In this document: positions 8,627 to 18,400 of the stretch, piece by piece
Numbering within the stretch: position 1 is the first letter of the stretch
How the letters are laid out: every line of letters starts with the position of its first letter
Origin: Faucicola sp041855445
GTDB lineage: Bacteria; Pseudomonadota; Gammaproteobacteria; Pseudomonadales; Moraxellaceae
Reading direction: 5' to 3'
Length of the DNA stretch: 64,000 nucleotides
Assembly (NCBI GenBank): GCA_041855445.1
Contig: JBHAEG010000007.1
Location: 72,997-136,996, forward strand
Notes under the pieces: generated by a model
The model's database searches: none
What the model saw: only the letters and a program-made list of their open reading frames with translations
Told to the model about the DNA's origin: nothing
Program-made: the position numbers and the translations under genes

Positions 8627-11488
8627 TTAAAAACGTTGTATCTGATTATAACCTAACACACGGTCTTGAATAACTTTTGATAAACGGCGTTGATTAGTAA
8701 TACCTGATAAATTCAATTCAGCCATGATTGCCTGTGTTGGTTTGGCAGTATCGTCCAGTTCATTATAGTAACTGCGACCATAAATTGTAAATCCATAACA
8801 ACAACTTTCATAATTAAAACCTAATAATACATCAGAGTAACGATTTCGTAAGCGGTCATACTCAACCGTTCCTAAAAATCGCCAATTATCGTTGATAGGA
8901 AAAATCGCCGCCGCTGTTAAAGCAGATAATTGTTGTTGCCCTGTTAAATCTGCCTGCCGTTTGATAGCACCAATATTATATAAACTGCGAGCGTTTGGCT
9001 GATAGCGTAATTGAGCATTATAATAACCAAGCTTACCACTATCACTCATTGCCATTTCACTATCTAGCCAAAAACGTTCATGTGGTTGAGAGCTTAATTG
9101 TAACACTGTTCCAGAGCTATCCACTTGTAATGGTGTATCGCTATTATCTAAACGAACCCGAATATTATCAAGGTAAAATTGCTGTCCAATACTGGCATCT
9201 AAACGAGTTAAACCTTGATTATCAATATATCGATAATTTAGTGCAGTGGTAAAATGATTATTATCTGCAAGACGGTCATAACCTAAAAACCAAGAGTCTT
9301 CAAAGAGTTGTGAATAAGTCAAAGAAGCAATTTGCGTATTAAAATTAGGCAAATTACGTTGGTCTTTATAGGGAGAGTATACATATTTTATTCGTGGGCT
9401 AATTAATTGATACCCCCCTAATGTATCATCAAATTTTGCAAATGGTGAGCCTGTTTTATAAAATGTCAAACCTGTATCTAAGCTAAATTGTGGGACAAAC
9501 ACTGATTGACTTTTATTTTCGTTACTAATGCCTTGAGATAATAGCGTTTCTTCATCATATTGGGTATAGATATGTTGTAAACTAACTGTTGGTTTAATAT
9601 AACCCCAAGTGCGTTGCATAGGATAACTGGCAGTGATTTTATTATATAAACGCCCACCACTTTGTTCAGGTGCTGAATTATCACGAATAGGACGTTTAAA
9701 ATAGGCAAAATCGCTCACGCCTGAAATTTCGATAGGCATATCAACAGGAATGCGATATTTGGCTGAAATTTGTGGTAGACGTTTATACGGTTTATCTTTA
9801 TCTAAAACTTGTTGGCTATCGGACAAGTTACTATCTAACGTTTGAAATGTTTCAAATTTTGCAAAAGCTGATAAGTAGTCATTATAATAGTTGGCTTGAA
9901 TACGTCTTGGTAAATTTAAATAATTATTTAATGAACTACGAACCATGTTTAAATCATCAAAATCATTAAAATAGGACGAGTCCGACACATATTGATAAAT
10001 TGCATCAACGGATAAATGTGGAATTTCTCGTGATTGCCAATGATGATTAAACAACACACTACTACGGTCAGCATCGTTATATTGCTTATCACTAGGTAAA
10101 TAAGATGTGGTAATATCGCCGTGACCATAATCTTGAGTTAAATAGCGAAATTCTGCCGTTAGCATTGGATTACGGTTACTATAAATCGTTGGCGTAACCG
10201 TTGCATCATAATTAGGAGCAAGATTAAAATAATATGGTACTTGGACATTTACGCCACCATCACTGCTAAACCCACCTCGAGGCAATAAAACGCCACTCGT
10301 ACGTCTGTCATCAATTGGGAAATTAAAATAAGGTAAGTATAAAATAGGCACATTTTTGATTTTTAAAGTAGCTTTATATGCTTCGCCACGCCCAGAATTG
10401 GTATTGACATCAATTTGTGATGCGTTAATTTGCCATGCAGGATTAGCAGGCGGGCAAGTGGTAAACATGACATCTTGAATTTCATAATTACTTTCATCAA
10501 TTTTATTCAGCTGTTTTGCATAACCATGAGCTTGTAATGGTACGCTGGCAAAGGCAACATCTTTGGCAGTTGCTTTTTTACTATTTGTTTGATAAGCAAT
10601 TTCATCAGCGACTGTGACTAGTCCACCTTGAACACTAATTTTACTAGATGTTTTTTTTGATGTAGTATCTTGTTCATCAACAGAATATTTATCAATATCA
10701 ACCAATAACACATTACCTTGAGCCACAGCGATACCATCAGTTAAATTAACCACGACCTTATCTGCAGAAACTTGCTGTTGCCCTTGCTGAACCAACACAT
10801 TTCCTGCCAATTCAACATATTTAGTATTATCATAATAGCCATAATCTGATTGGGCATATAATGTTTGAGCGTCTTCAGGTGAAGCTTCAGAGTTCATAGT
10901 TGTATGATTTATCACTTGAGGATTAGGACGAGCAATAGGATAAACCCAAGTGCCTTCACACATTGGCTGAGTGTTTAATGCTGTCGTACTCACGGTATGT
11001 TCTAACATTGCTCGTGGCTTGGGCTGATAATATTGTTCCAATCGCTCAATACTTGCCTGCTGTTTTGGATTTGGAGCAAAACTTGACCGAGTTTTTGCTG
11101 AATATTCAGGCGTTTGTGGCGTAGCAACAACACTACGGGTATTGCTAGCGGTGACATCTTTTGTAGAAACTGTTTCTCCAATTGCTGTATTATAAATGGC
11201 ATGGTTAATAGGATTATCTATCTCATGATTATTACTTGTATTAACAATTGTTTCATTATTTTCTTCTAAATTTAATGTTTCAATATTTGATGTTGTAATA
11301 TCTAATGCTTCAATTTCAGTCGATGGTTGTTCAGACTCAAGATATAAATTATCTGTATTTGCATACAAATGAGAACTACCCATTATGGCAGATATTCCCA
11401 CGCCGAATAACGAACAGTAGCGAGCATAACGTATAGATAAAACCAGTTTAGATAAATTGGGTAAATGAGCCAACGAAGTCACTTTCAT
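8627..11488 (-). CDS. lptD: LPS-assembly outer-membrane protein LptD
   Basis: The outer-membrane translocon that, with LptE, inserts lipooligosaccharide into the outer leaflet. The 953-residue protein is longer than E. coli LptD (784). The extra length is mainly a low-complexity Asn/Thr/Glu-rich region at about residues 45-170 after the N-terminal hydrophobic segment. The conserved core begins near MCEGTWVYP, continues with a beta-jellyroll (DKVVVNLTDGIAVAQGNVLLVD), the TTCPPANPAW segment, and a C-terminal barrel. Cysteines in MCEGTW, TTCPP and the adjacent pair ESCCYGF match the family's inter-domain disulfide pattern. surA follows in the same transcript. Confidence 0.94.
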   Translation of the reverse strand: MKVTSLAHLPNLSKLVLSIRYARYCSLFGVGISAIMGSSHLYANTDNLYLESEQPSTEIEALDITTSNIETLNLEENNETIVNTSNNHEIDNPINHAIYNTAIGETVSTKDVTASNTRSVVATPQTPEYSAKTRSSFAPNPKQQASIERLEQYYQPKPRAMLEHTVSTTALNTQPMCEGTWVYPIARPNPQVINHTTMNSEASPEDAQTLYAQSDYGYYDNTKYVELAGNVLVQQGQQQVSADKVVVNLTDGIAVAQGNVLLVDIDKYSVDEQDTTSKKTSSKISVQGGLVTVADEIAYQTNSKKATAKDVAFASVPLQAHGYAKQLNKIDESNYEIQDVMFTTCPPANPAWQINASQIDVNTNSGRGEAYKATLKIKNVPILYLPYFNFPIDDRRTSGVLLPRGGFSSDGGVNVQVPYYFNLAPNYDATVTPTIYSNRNPMLTAEFRYLTQDYGHGDITTSYLPSDKQYNDADRSSVLFNHHWQSREIPHLSVDAIYQYVSDSSYFNDFDDLNMVRSSLNNYLNLPRRIQANYYNDYLSAFAKFETFQTLDSNLSDSQQVLDKDKPYKRLPQISAKYRIPVDMPIEISGVSDFAYFKRPIRDNSAPEQSGGRLYNKITASYPMQRTWGYIKPTVSLQHIYTQYDEETLLSQGISNENKSQSVFVPQFSLDTGLTFYKTGSPFAKFDDTLGGYQLISPRIKYVYSPYKDQRNLPNFNTQIASLTYSQLFEDSWFLGYDRLADNNHFTTALNYRYIDNQGLTRLDASIGQQFYLDNIRVRLDNSDTPLQVDSSGTVLQLSSQPHERFWLDSEMAMSDSGKLGYYNAQLRYQPNARSLYNIGAIKRQADLTGQQQLSALTAAAIFPINDNWRFLGTVEYDRLRNRYSDVLLGFNYESCCYGFTIYGRSYYNELDDTAKPTQAIMAELNLSGITNQRRLSKVIQDRVLGYNQIQRF

Positions 11489-11593
11489 GTCAAACTACCA
11501 GTCATAAATAACCACATATAATACAGTAGTTTCTAATATTTACCAATCTTCAAACCAGTAAAACAAAAAAATTTTATCAGCAGTAAATAGCAC

Positions 11594-11640
11594 ATTGCCC
11601 AATGTTCCAGTGCATCAATGGCAAAGTAACATTGGGCAAT
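11594..11640. terminator. 13-bp inverted repeat downstream of the creD unit
   Basis: ATTGCCCAATGTT (11594-11606) is perfectly inverted as AACATTGGGCAAT (11628-11640) around a 21-base spacer. It lies 16 bp past the small ORF after creD and before lptD. It could end the leftward creD transcript, but no T-run follows the stem on either strand. It may equally be an operator for lptD or a mobile-element relic. Confidence 0.45.
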
Positions 11641-11656
11641 TATGACAAATATTGAG

Positions 11657-11827
11657 TTAAAACTTGTCAATATAGCAACATTTTTGTTTATCAAAACTTA
11701 ATACAATTGATAATTTAGGAATAAATAACCAATGTAAAAACTCAATATAAGGTAAATTTCTTTGTAATAAATCATCAACAATATACCGTTTATCAGTGTA
11801 TAACCATGAAGTATGCAATAGTTTCAT
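11657..11827 (-). CDS. small hypothetical protein downstream of creD (56 aa)
   Basis: A 56-codon frame, ATG at 11827 and TAA at 11659-11657. The start is preceded by AAGGAA at about ten bases, and creD ends only 24 bp upstream, so it reads like a second gene of the creD transcript. The product starts MKLLHTSWLYTDKRY, is rich in aromatic and large hydrophobic residues, has an adjacent Cys pair near the C-terminus (KQKCCYID), and has no clear signal peptide. I do not recognise the family. It could be a real conserved small protein or a chance frame in an AT-rich gap. Confidence 0.45.
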   Translation of the reverse strand: MKLLHTSWLYTDKRYIVDDLLQRNLPYIEFLHWLFIPKLSIVLSFDKQKCCYIDKF

Positions 11828-11851
11828 TATTAAATTTCCTTAAAATAATGA

Positions 11852-13306
11852 TTAATTTGAATGATGATTACCAATTTGATACCAATCAACTTTGCGTGTT
11901 AAATACATGACCACTGCTAACAATATAAAGCAGAAAATTGCACCTAATAATAAATTCATATCTTCACTTGCTAAAATTAAGTAAAATCCAGCATATAATC
12001 CTAGTAAAATCGTTGAAAAACCCAAGCCACGCCACAAACTCTGTAACACAAAAGACGTATACCAACCAATCAAACCCACACACGCCAATGTCGCCACAAT
12101 ATACGCCTGCCAAAACTGAGTTTGTTCTGCCAACGATAATAACAACACATAAAACACTAATAATGCCATTGCTACTAAACCATATTGAATAGGGTGAATA
12201 CGCAACTGCTTTAACACTTCAAACAAAAAGAAGGTCGCAAAAGAAACTATCAACAATAACAACGCATATTTTAATGTACGGTCAGTTTGTGTATAAGTAT
12301 TATTACTATCAACAAAAGCTGTGCTAATCCATTGATGTGTAGTGCTATATTGACGCTCCGCAATATTTTCGATGGTTTCTTTATCATTCATATTGATACA
12401 AGAATTATTAAAGTAGAAACAGTCAGTTATCATTTGATTATTGCTAATGGCTAAAAACTGATTTTGCCAAGTCGCTGTAAACCCTGCTGGACTAAATTGT
12501 TTTGTGGGTAAAGCACTACCAAAAAATTTTGGCTCTGTCCAGTTAGATTGTAAAGTAAATTTAAACTGTTGTCCTAGTGGTAACATATTAATGCTACGAA
12601 TACCTGCCATATCTAACTTGATATCAAAATTTAAATGATTATTTAATAAAATTTGACGTTTATCTTTATCATTAAAAAGACTGGATAAATCTACTTCCAT
12701 GTAATTTAGCCCATTTAATTCGGTGCGTTTTGGGAAAGTAGCTGTTAAAGTTTTATCATTGACGATAATTTTAGGCGTTGTTGCCACCCCTCGTAAATCA
12801 GAAATTGGAATAATTAATTTTGCCTGTTGCCATTGGTAACTTGCGGTGATTTTTGTTGGGGTTTTAGTATCCGTTTTTTGCTCGGCTTTTGCTTCTGGGT
12901 GACTAGAATTAGTGTCGCTCTGGCTGGTGGGCTGTACTATTTCAGGAATAGGATTTTGTAGCATATCCGCAAACTGATAGCTTTGCTGAATATGTAGATG
13001 GTTATTATAGCTAATGGCATGATAAATACCACGTTTATAATCATTATCGCTAACTTTAGCCTGACTGTTAATATTAGTCGAGGCAGGAAATTCAGGAATA
13101 TAAATACCTTGATGATTAGGAATAACAATAAATGGGGTGGTTATTAATTGTTGGCTGACATGATTTTGTTCAATGTCTGCAAATACTTCTCTGGCATAAT
13201 GTTTGCGTTCATCAACCAAGCTACTTAAAAACAATAAGCCAAACAAGAACATACCACACAAAGCAACAACCGTTGATATTTTAAATAATAGGGATTTTTG
13301 CATCAT
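11852..13306 (-). CDS. creD: inner-membrane protein CreD family
   Basis: A CreD-type integral membrane protein, a family regulated by the CreBC two-component system in enterobacteria and linked to envelope integrity and colicin/beta-lactam responses. The 484-residue protein begins MMQKSLLFKISTVVALCGMFLFGLLFLSSLVDER, the typical first helix. A large periplasmic part follows (about 35-340), with the family motif YMEVDLSSLFND, and then a run of hydrophobic helices from about residue 345 to 475. A Ser/Thr/Lys-rich low-complexity insert lies near residues 125-150. An AAGGAAAA ribosome binding site precedes the start. No creBC genes are in the window. Confidence 0.9.
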   Translation of the reverse strand: MMQKSLLFKISTVVALCGMFLFGLLFLSSLVDERKHYAREVFADIEQNHVSQQLITTPFIVIPNHQGIYIPEFPASTNINSQAKVSDNDYKRGIYHAISYNNHLHIQQSYQFADMLQNPIPEIVQPTSQSDTNSSHPEAKAEQKTDTKTPTKITASYQWQQAKLIIPISDLRGVATTPKIIVNDKTLTATFPKRTELNGLNYMEVDLSSLFNDKDKRQILLNNHLNFDIKLDMAGIRSINMLPLGQQFKFTLQSNWTEPKFFGSALPTKQFSPAGFTATWQNQFLAISNNQMITDCFYFNNSCINMNDKETIENIAERQYSTTHQWISTAFVDSNNTYTQTDRTLKYALLLLIVSFATFFLFEVLKQLRIHPIQYGLVAMALLVFYVLLLSLAEQTQFWQAYIVATLACVGLIGWYTSFVLQSLWRGLGFSTILLGLYAGFYLILASEDMNLLLGAIFCFILLAVVMYLTRKVDWYQIGNHHSN

Positions 13307-13427
13307 TTTTCCTTAAAACATTTTTCTATGAGTTTGTTATTGATTAGTTTACAAGGTAAATATGCAAAGTTTTTGTAGAAATGATGAAAAATGTTAGCGG
13401 ATATATGAAAAAATGATGAAAAAAAAA

Positions 13428-14051
13428 TTAATGCAAAAAATGACCATGTTGTAAAAAATAGGCGACTTGTTTGGCAACTTGTTTGTTTAAAATCATGCCT
13501 GTATGTGAGGCTGGTAAGATAATATGGTCTGTTGCATTGGGTAAGCGAGTTTCATCAATATATACTGTACCATCATTTTCCCGACCATCACGAGGTAATA
13601 CTAATTTCCCCAAGCCAGCCGACACATTACCAGCGATACTGCCTAACTCAATACCATCTATCAACATTGGCACGTTACCATCAAGCCCAGACCGATACGA
13701 CTGACCAATAAATGTTGGTAAAATTTTTTGCACTTTATCTGCTGATAGACTGCCTAAATGAGGCGTGCCAAGCGTAACGCAACGTCCAATTTGCCAATTT
13801 GGATAACGATATAAAAAATCCCGAATTAATAATCCACCTAAACTATGCCCAACAAAATTTAATGGCGTTGCTAAGTCAAAATGTTGCTCTAACCAATGAT
13901 TTAAACGTTTGCTATGCACTGGTAAAGTATGCAACATACTATAATAACCAAAACGATGGCAATCAAAGCCATATGCAAGAAGCTGATTAGCCAGTGGACG
14001 CATTGCCCAAGCGTGCATATGCAATCCATGTAATAAAATGACTTGAGCCAT
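13428..14051 (-). CDS. alpha/beta-hydrolase (lipase-like, GHSLGG)
   Basis: A small alpha/beta-hydrolase of 207 residues related to PGAP1/EstA-type lipases. The fold starts with VILLHGL (oxyanion loop), and the nucleophile elbow is GHSLGG with S70. A likely acid is D160 (NDGTVYID), and the catalytic His is probably H183 (PASHTGMIL). Most of the chain is the core fold with little room for a lid, and there is no signal peptide, so it is probably cytoplasmic. AAGGATAAAC precedes the ATG. It is divergent from sbcD. The substrate cannot be inferred. Confidence 0.85.
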   Translation of the reverse strand: MAQVILLHGLHMHAWAMRPLANQLLAYGFDCHRFGYYSMLHTLPVHSKRLNHWLEQHFDLATPLNFVGHSLGGLLIRDFLYRYPNWQIGRCVTLGTPHLGSLSADKVQKILPTFIGQSYRSGLDGNVPMLIDGIELGSIAGNVSAGLGKLVLPRDGRENDGTVYIDETRLPNATDHIILPASHTGMILNKQVAKQVAYFLQHGHFLH

Positions 14052-14132
14052 GTTTATCCTTATTGTATAGTGTTATTTTCGATTATAGCAAAAAACACGT
14101 TACCTTACATAAATTTTAGGAATATTAATTGA

Positions 14133-15473
14133 ATGGCTGTTACCTTATTACATACTTCAGATTGGCATCTAGGTCGCCGATTGTATGGTAAATCACGCGA
14201 TACAGAATTTCATAAATTTTTAACTTGGTTATTAGAAATATTAATTAAAAAACGGGTTGATATATTATTAATTGCAGGAGATATTTTTGATACTAATACA
14301 CCTAGCCATCAGGCACAAAGTTTATATTATGATTTTTTGACTCAAGTTGCAAAGACCCATTGTCGGCATGTGGTGATAGTGGCTGGCAATCATGACTCAC
14401 CTAGCTTTTTAGAAGCACCCAAAGGACTATTAAAAGCTTTAGATATTCATGTTATCGGTAGCGTTTCTGAAAATTTAGCAGATGAGGTGTTAGTTTTATA
14501 TAATGCTCAACACATACCTGAAATGATTATCATGGCAGTGCCATATTTACGAGATAGAGATGTTCGACAAGTTCAAGCAGGTGAGCAAATCGAAGATAAA
14601 GAAAAAAAGTTAATTTCAGGAATTGCCAATCATTATCAACAAGTTAGCAAAATAGCTATCCAAAAACAACATGAATTACAGCAACAATACCAAATTTCAT
14701 TACCTATCGTTGCAACAGGACATTTATTTACTCATGGTGGTAAAACCATTGATGGTGATGGCGTGCGTGACTTATATGTTGGGACGTTGGCTTATGTGAC
14801 AGCAGATATTTTTGATAAAAATATTGATTATGTCGCCTTAGGGCATTTACACGTCCCTCAAATGGTCGCAAATCAAGCACATATTCGCTATAGTGGTTCG
14901 CCAATTGCCATGGGATTTGCTGAAGCTAATCAGAAAAAACAAATCAACTTAATTAAATTTTATACAGCAGTATCGACCTTGCCTTATCAAAAACCTAATG
15001 AAAACACGACTAATTATCAATTAAATTTATTAAATAACTTAGATGATGATAATATGGATTATTTATGTAAATTTAGTAAAAAAATTGATATTGAATTTAT
15101 TCATGTGCCAGTATTTCAAGCGTTACAAACGATAAAGGGGGATTGGCCATTAATAAAAAATTCATTAATTGCCCTAAAACAACAAAATATTTCAGTATGG
15201 TTAGAAATCGTCTATAACGGTGATGATGTAATTGGTGACTTAAAACAACAAATTTATGATATTGTAAAAAACAGTCAATTAATTGTATTAAAAATCAAAA
15301 ATTTGCAAATTCGCCAGCAATTACTTATGTCACAAAATAGCGGTGAAACGTTGGAAGAACTTGATGAAAAACAAGTGTTTGAGCGATGCTTACAAGCCAA
15401 TAAAATACCAAAAGCCCAGCAATCAATATTATGGCAAAATTACTCAGAAATTTTAGATTTAATTAGAAGTTAA
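14133..15473 (+). CDS. sbcD: nuclease SbcCD subunit D
   Basis: The Mre11-type nuclease subunit of SbcCD, which cuts DNA hairpins and protein-blocked ends. The 446-residue protein has the metallophosphoesterase motifs in order: LHTSDWHLG (D10, H12), AGDIFD, VVAGNHDS, ATGHLFTHGG and ALGHLHVPQ. The C-terminal part holds the cap and the region that contacts SbcC. It is somewhat longer than E. coli SbcD (400). sbcC follows after 10 bp. Confidence 0.95.
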   Translation: MAVTLLHTSDWHLGRRLYGKSRDTEFHKFLTWLLEILIKKRVDILLIAGDIFDTNTPSHQAQSLYYDFLTQVAKTHCRHVVIVAGNHDSPSFLEAPKGLLKALDIHVIGSVSENLADEVLVLYNAQHIPEMIIMAVPYLRDRDVRQVQAGEQIEDKEKKLISGIANHYQQVSKIAIQKQHELQQQYQISLPIVATGHLFTHGGKTIDGDGVRDLYVGTLAYVTADIFDKNIDYVALGHLHVPQMVANQAHIRYSGSPIAMGFAEANQKKQINLIKFYTAVSTLPYQKPNENTTNYQLNLLNNLDDDNMDYLCKFSKKIDIEFIHVPVFQALQTIKGDWPLIKNSLIALKQQNISVWLEIVYNGDDVIGDLKQQIYDIVKNSQLIVLKIKNLQIRQQLLMSQNSGETLEELDEKQVFERCLQANKIPKAQQSILWQNYSEILDLIRS

Positions 15474-15483
15474 TAGAAAAATC

Positions 15484-18400
15484 ATGAAAATCTTAACATT
15501 ACATTTTAAAAATCTTAATTCTTTACTGGGTGAATGGTCAATAGATTTTCGTCATTCTGCCTATGCCAATGAAGGAATTTTTGCTATTACAGGGGCGACA
15601 GGTGCAGGAAAAACCACCATTTTAGATGCGATTTGCTTGGCATTATATGGGGCTACGCCTCGACTTGGTGACATTACCGAAAATAAAAATGATATTATGT
15701 CTAGACAGGCTGGCGAATGTTTTGCTGAAGTGGTTTTTGAATGTCATTCGGGAACTTATCGTTGTCGTTGGGAACAAAAACGAGCATACAAAAAAGCTGA
15801 TGGTAAATTACAAAGCCCAAAACATGAAATTTCTGAATATATTGATGACCATACAGCAGGCAATCTTTTAGAGGAAAATGCAAGAAGAACCAAAAAACAA
15901 GTTGAAAATATGACGGGCATGGATTATCAACGTTTTACCCGTGCAATGTTATTAGCACAGGGCAGTTTTTCTGCCTTCTTACAAGCAAATGCTGATGAAC
16001 GTTCTAATTTATTAGAACAAATTACTGGTACAGAAATCTACGGCATTATCTCAAAAAAAGTCCATGAACGTTGCAATAATGAGAAAAAACAACTTGAGCA
16101 ATTAACAGAACAATTATCAATTATTTCTGCATTAACAGAGGAACAAGAGCAACTATTACAACAGCAAAAACAACAATTACAGCAAAATATCAATGAGTTA
16201 AAACAACAAATCAACCAGACTGAACAACATAAAAACTGGCGACAACAACTTGATGATATTCAAAACTTACAACAACAAAATCAACAAGCACTGACAGAAT
16301 TAAATATAGAAATTACTAAATTCATGCCTCAAGCGACACAATTGCAGAACGCTCAAAAAGCCTTAACTTTGCAACTAGACTATCAACAGATACAACACTT
16401 TCAAAAGCAACAACAAGAGCTTATCACAGAAAAGACAACGCTACAGCAACAGCTTGAAAACTTAACAAAAAAATATCAAGACAGTGAAAAAATATTAAAT
16501 AATCATTATGATAAATATCAACAATCAGAACAAGCTTGGCAACTTGCTCAACCAACTTTAAAACAGGCTCGGTTATTAGATAACAATATTCATCAATTAA
16601 AACAACAACTCCAACAGGAACAACAAAAACAGCAAGAACAACAAAAACATTATGCCGTTATCAGTGAGCAACAACAACAAAAACAACAAGATATTGCACA
16701 GTTACAACAACAAATCCAACAAATTAATCAAGATAACCATGAAAAATATCGCCAATTACCGCAAATAATAGCCCTATTACAACAATTACAACAAAGTTTT
16801 GATGCCATTGATGACCATCAAACCAAACAACAATTATCAAACATTGCTCAACAATTATCAGAAAATCAAATCTATCATCAAGAAAAAACATTACAATTAC
16901 AACAACGACAACAACAATCTGAAGAAAATTTACGAATATTTCAACAAATTGATAGTGAAATTCAACAATTATTGGCAAATAAAACACTGATAGAAATTCG
17001 GCAAAACTACGATAATTTAATAAAAATTGATAGTAAATTAACAAATATTTTAGCTAATTGTGAAAAATATCAACATATACAAACAGAGGTACAAAAAATT
17101 TCTCAAGAAAAACAACAAACATCACAACAATTGGAACAAGCAAAACAACAACAGCAACAGTTACAGCAACAACAATCTTATTTACAAAAAACACTAGACT
17201 TATTATTAGATAGGAAAACACTATTAATAAAAATTAAAAATCTTGAAGAGGAACGGCAACAACTTCAAGCCAATAAACCTTGTCCATTGTGCGGTTCGAC
17301 CCATCACCCATTTGTTCAACAAACGTTTAATCAAGATGATATTTCAACTAATGAACAATCCTATCAACAAACTAAACAAGCTTTAGCAACTGTAAGCACT
17401 GATAATCAAGAAAAACTTATCTATATTCAAAGTTTAACTAAGGATTTAGAATTACAAAACACACAACAACAGCAGTTACAACAGCAAATTGTACAAAATG
17501 AGCAAATAATTTATCAACAATTTCAACAGTTATTTGCACAAGGTGAGCAAAATAATTTAGCAGAAAAATGGTCGATGATAGAGATAGAAAAATATTGTCT
17601 GAACCAACAAAATACAGTGCAACAACAGCAACTAACACAACAACAACGACTACAACAATTAGAAAAATTACAAGAAAAATATCAACAATTTCAACAACGA
17701 CAAATACAATTCAATGAACAACGCCAGCAAACGCAGACTGAATTAACCGTATTAATGACAGATATTCGCCAACAACAAAAACAAATACAATATTTAACTG
17801 ATACATTATATCAACAACAACAGCAAAAACAGAAAATACATCAACAAATCATTGACTTATGTAATCCATATACAGATAACATCGAGGTTTATTTTTCAAC
17901 CAATGTAGAACTATTATCCAATATTCAGCAATTACAAACACTTTTTGATGATTGGCAACAACAACAAAAATCCTTAGTCGGATTACAAGAGAAATTACAA
18001 GTAAAACAACAAGAATTAACAGCCATTTCATCAAAAATGGAGCAAATACAAATTACTTTGCAACAATATCAGCAACAAATTGTGTTGAGTACAAAACAAT
18101 TATCTGAACTTCAACAAAACAGACAACAAATTTTAGCAAATAATGATACAGATAATGCAGAAGATATATTAAGTCAAAGTAAACAAAAAGCCTATGATAT
18201 TTGGCAAGTTAGTCAAAAAGAGTACCATTATTTAAAAGAGCAATGGCAACAGCAACATTATAAACTAGATACCATTTATCAATCATTGGATAAAGAAACA
18301 AATCATTTAGATAAACTAAAAAATGAATTTTTGCAAAAATTAAAGTTACAAGGATTTCTTGATGAATTGGATTATCAAAATGCCTGTTTAGCTGAAACAA

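Noticed and set aside
16724..17044. Minus-strand open frame opposite sbcC (106 codons)
   Set aside because: It is the complement of Gln-rich codons and gives a Val/Ile-rich nonsense product; a shadow of sbcC.
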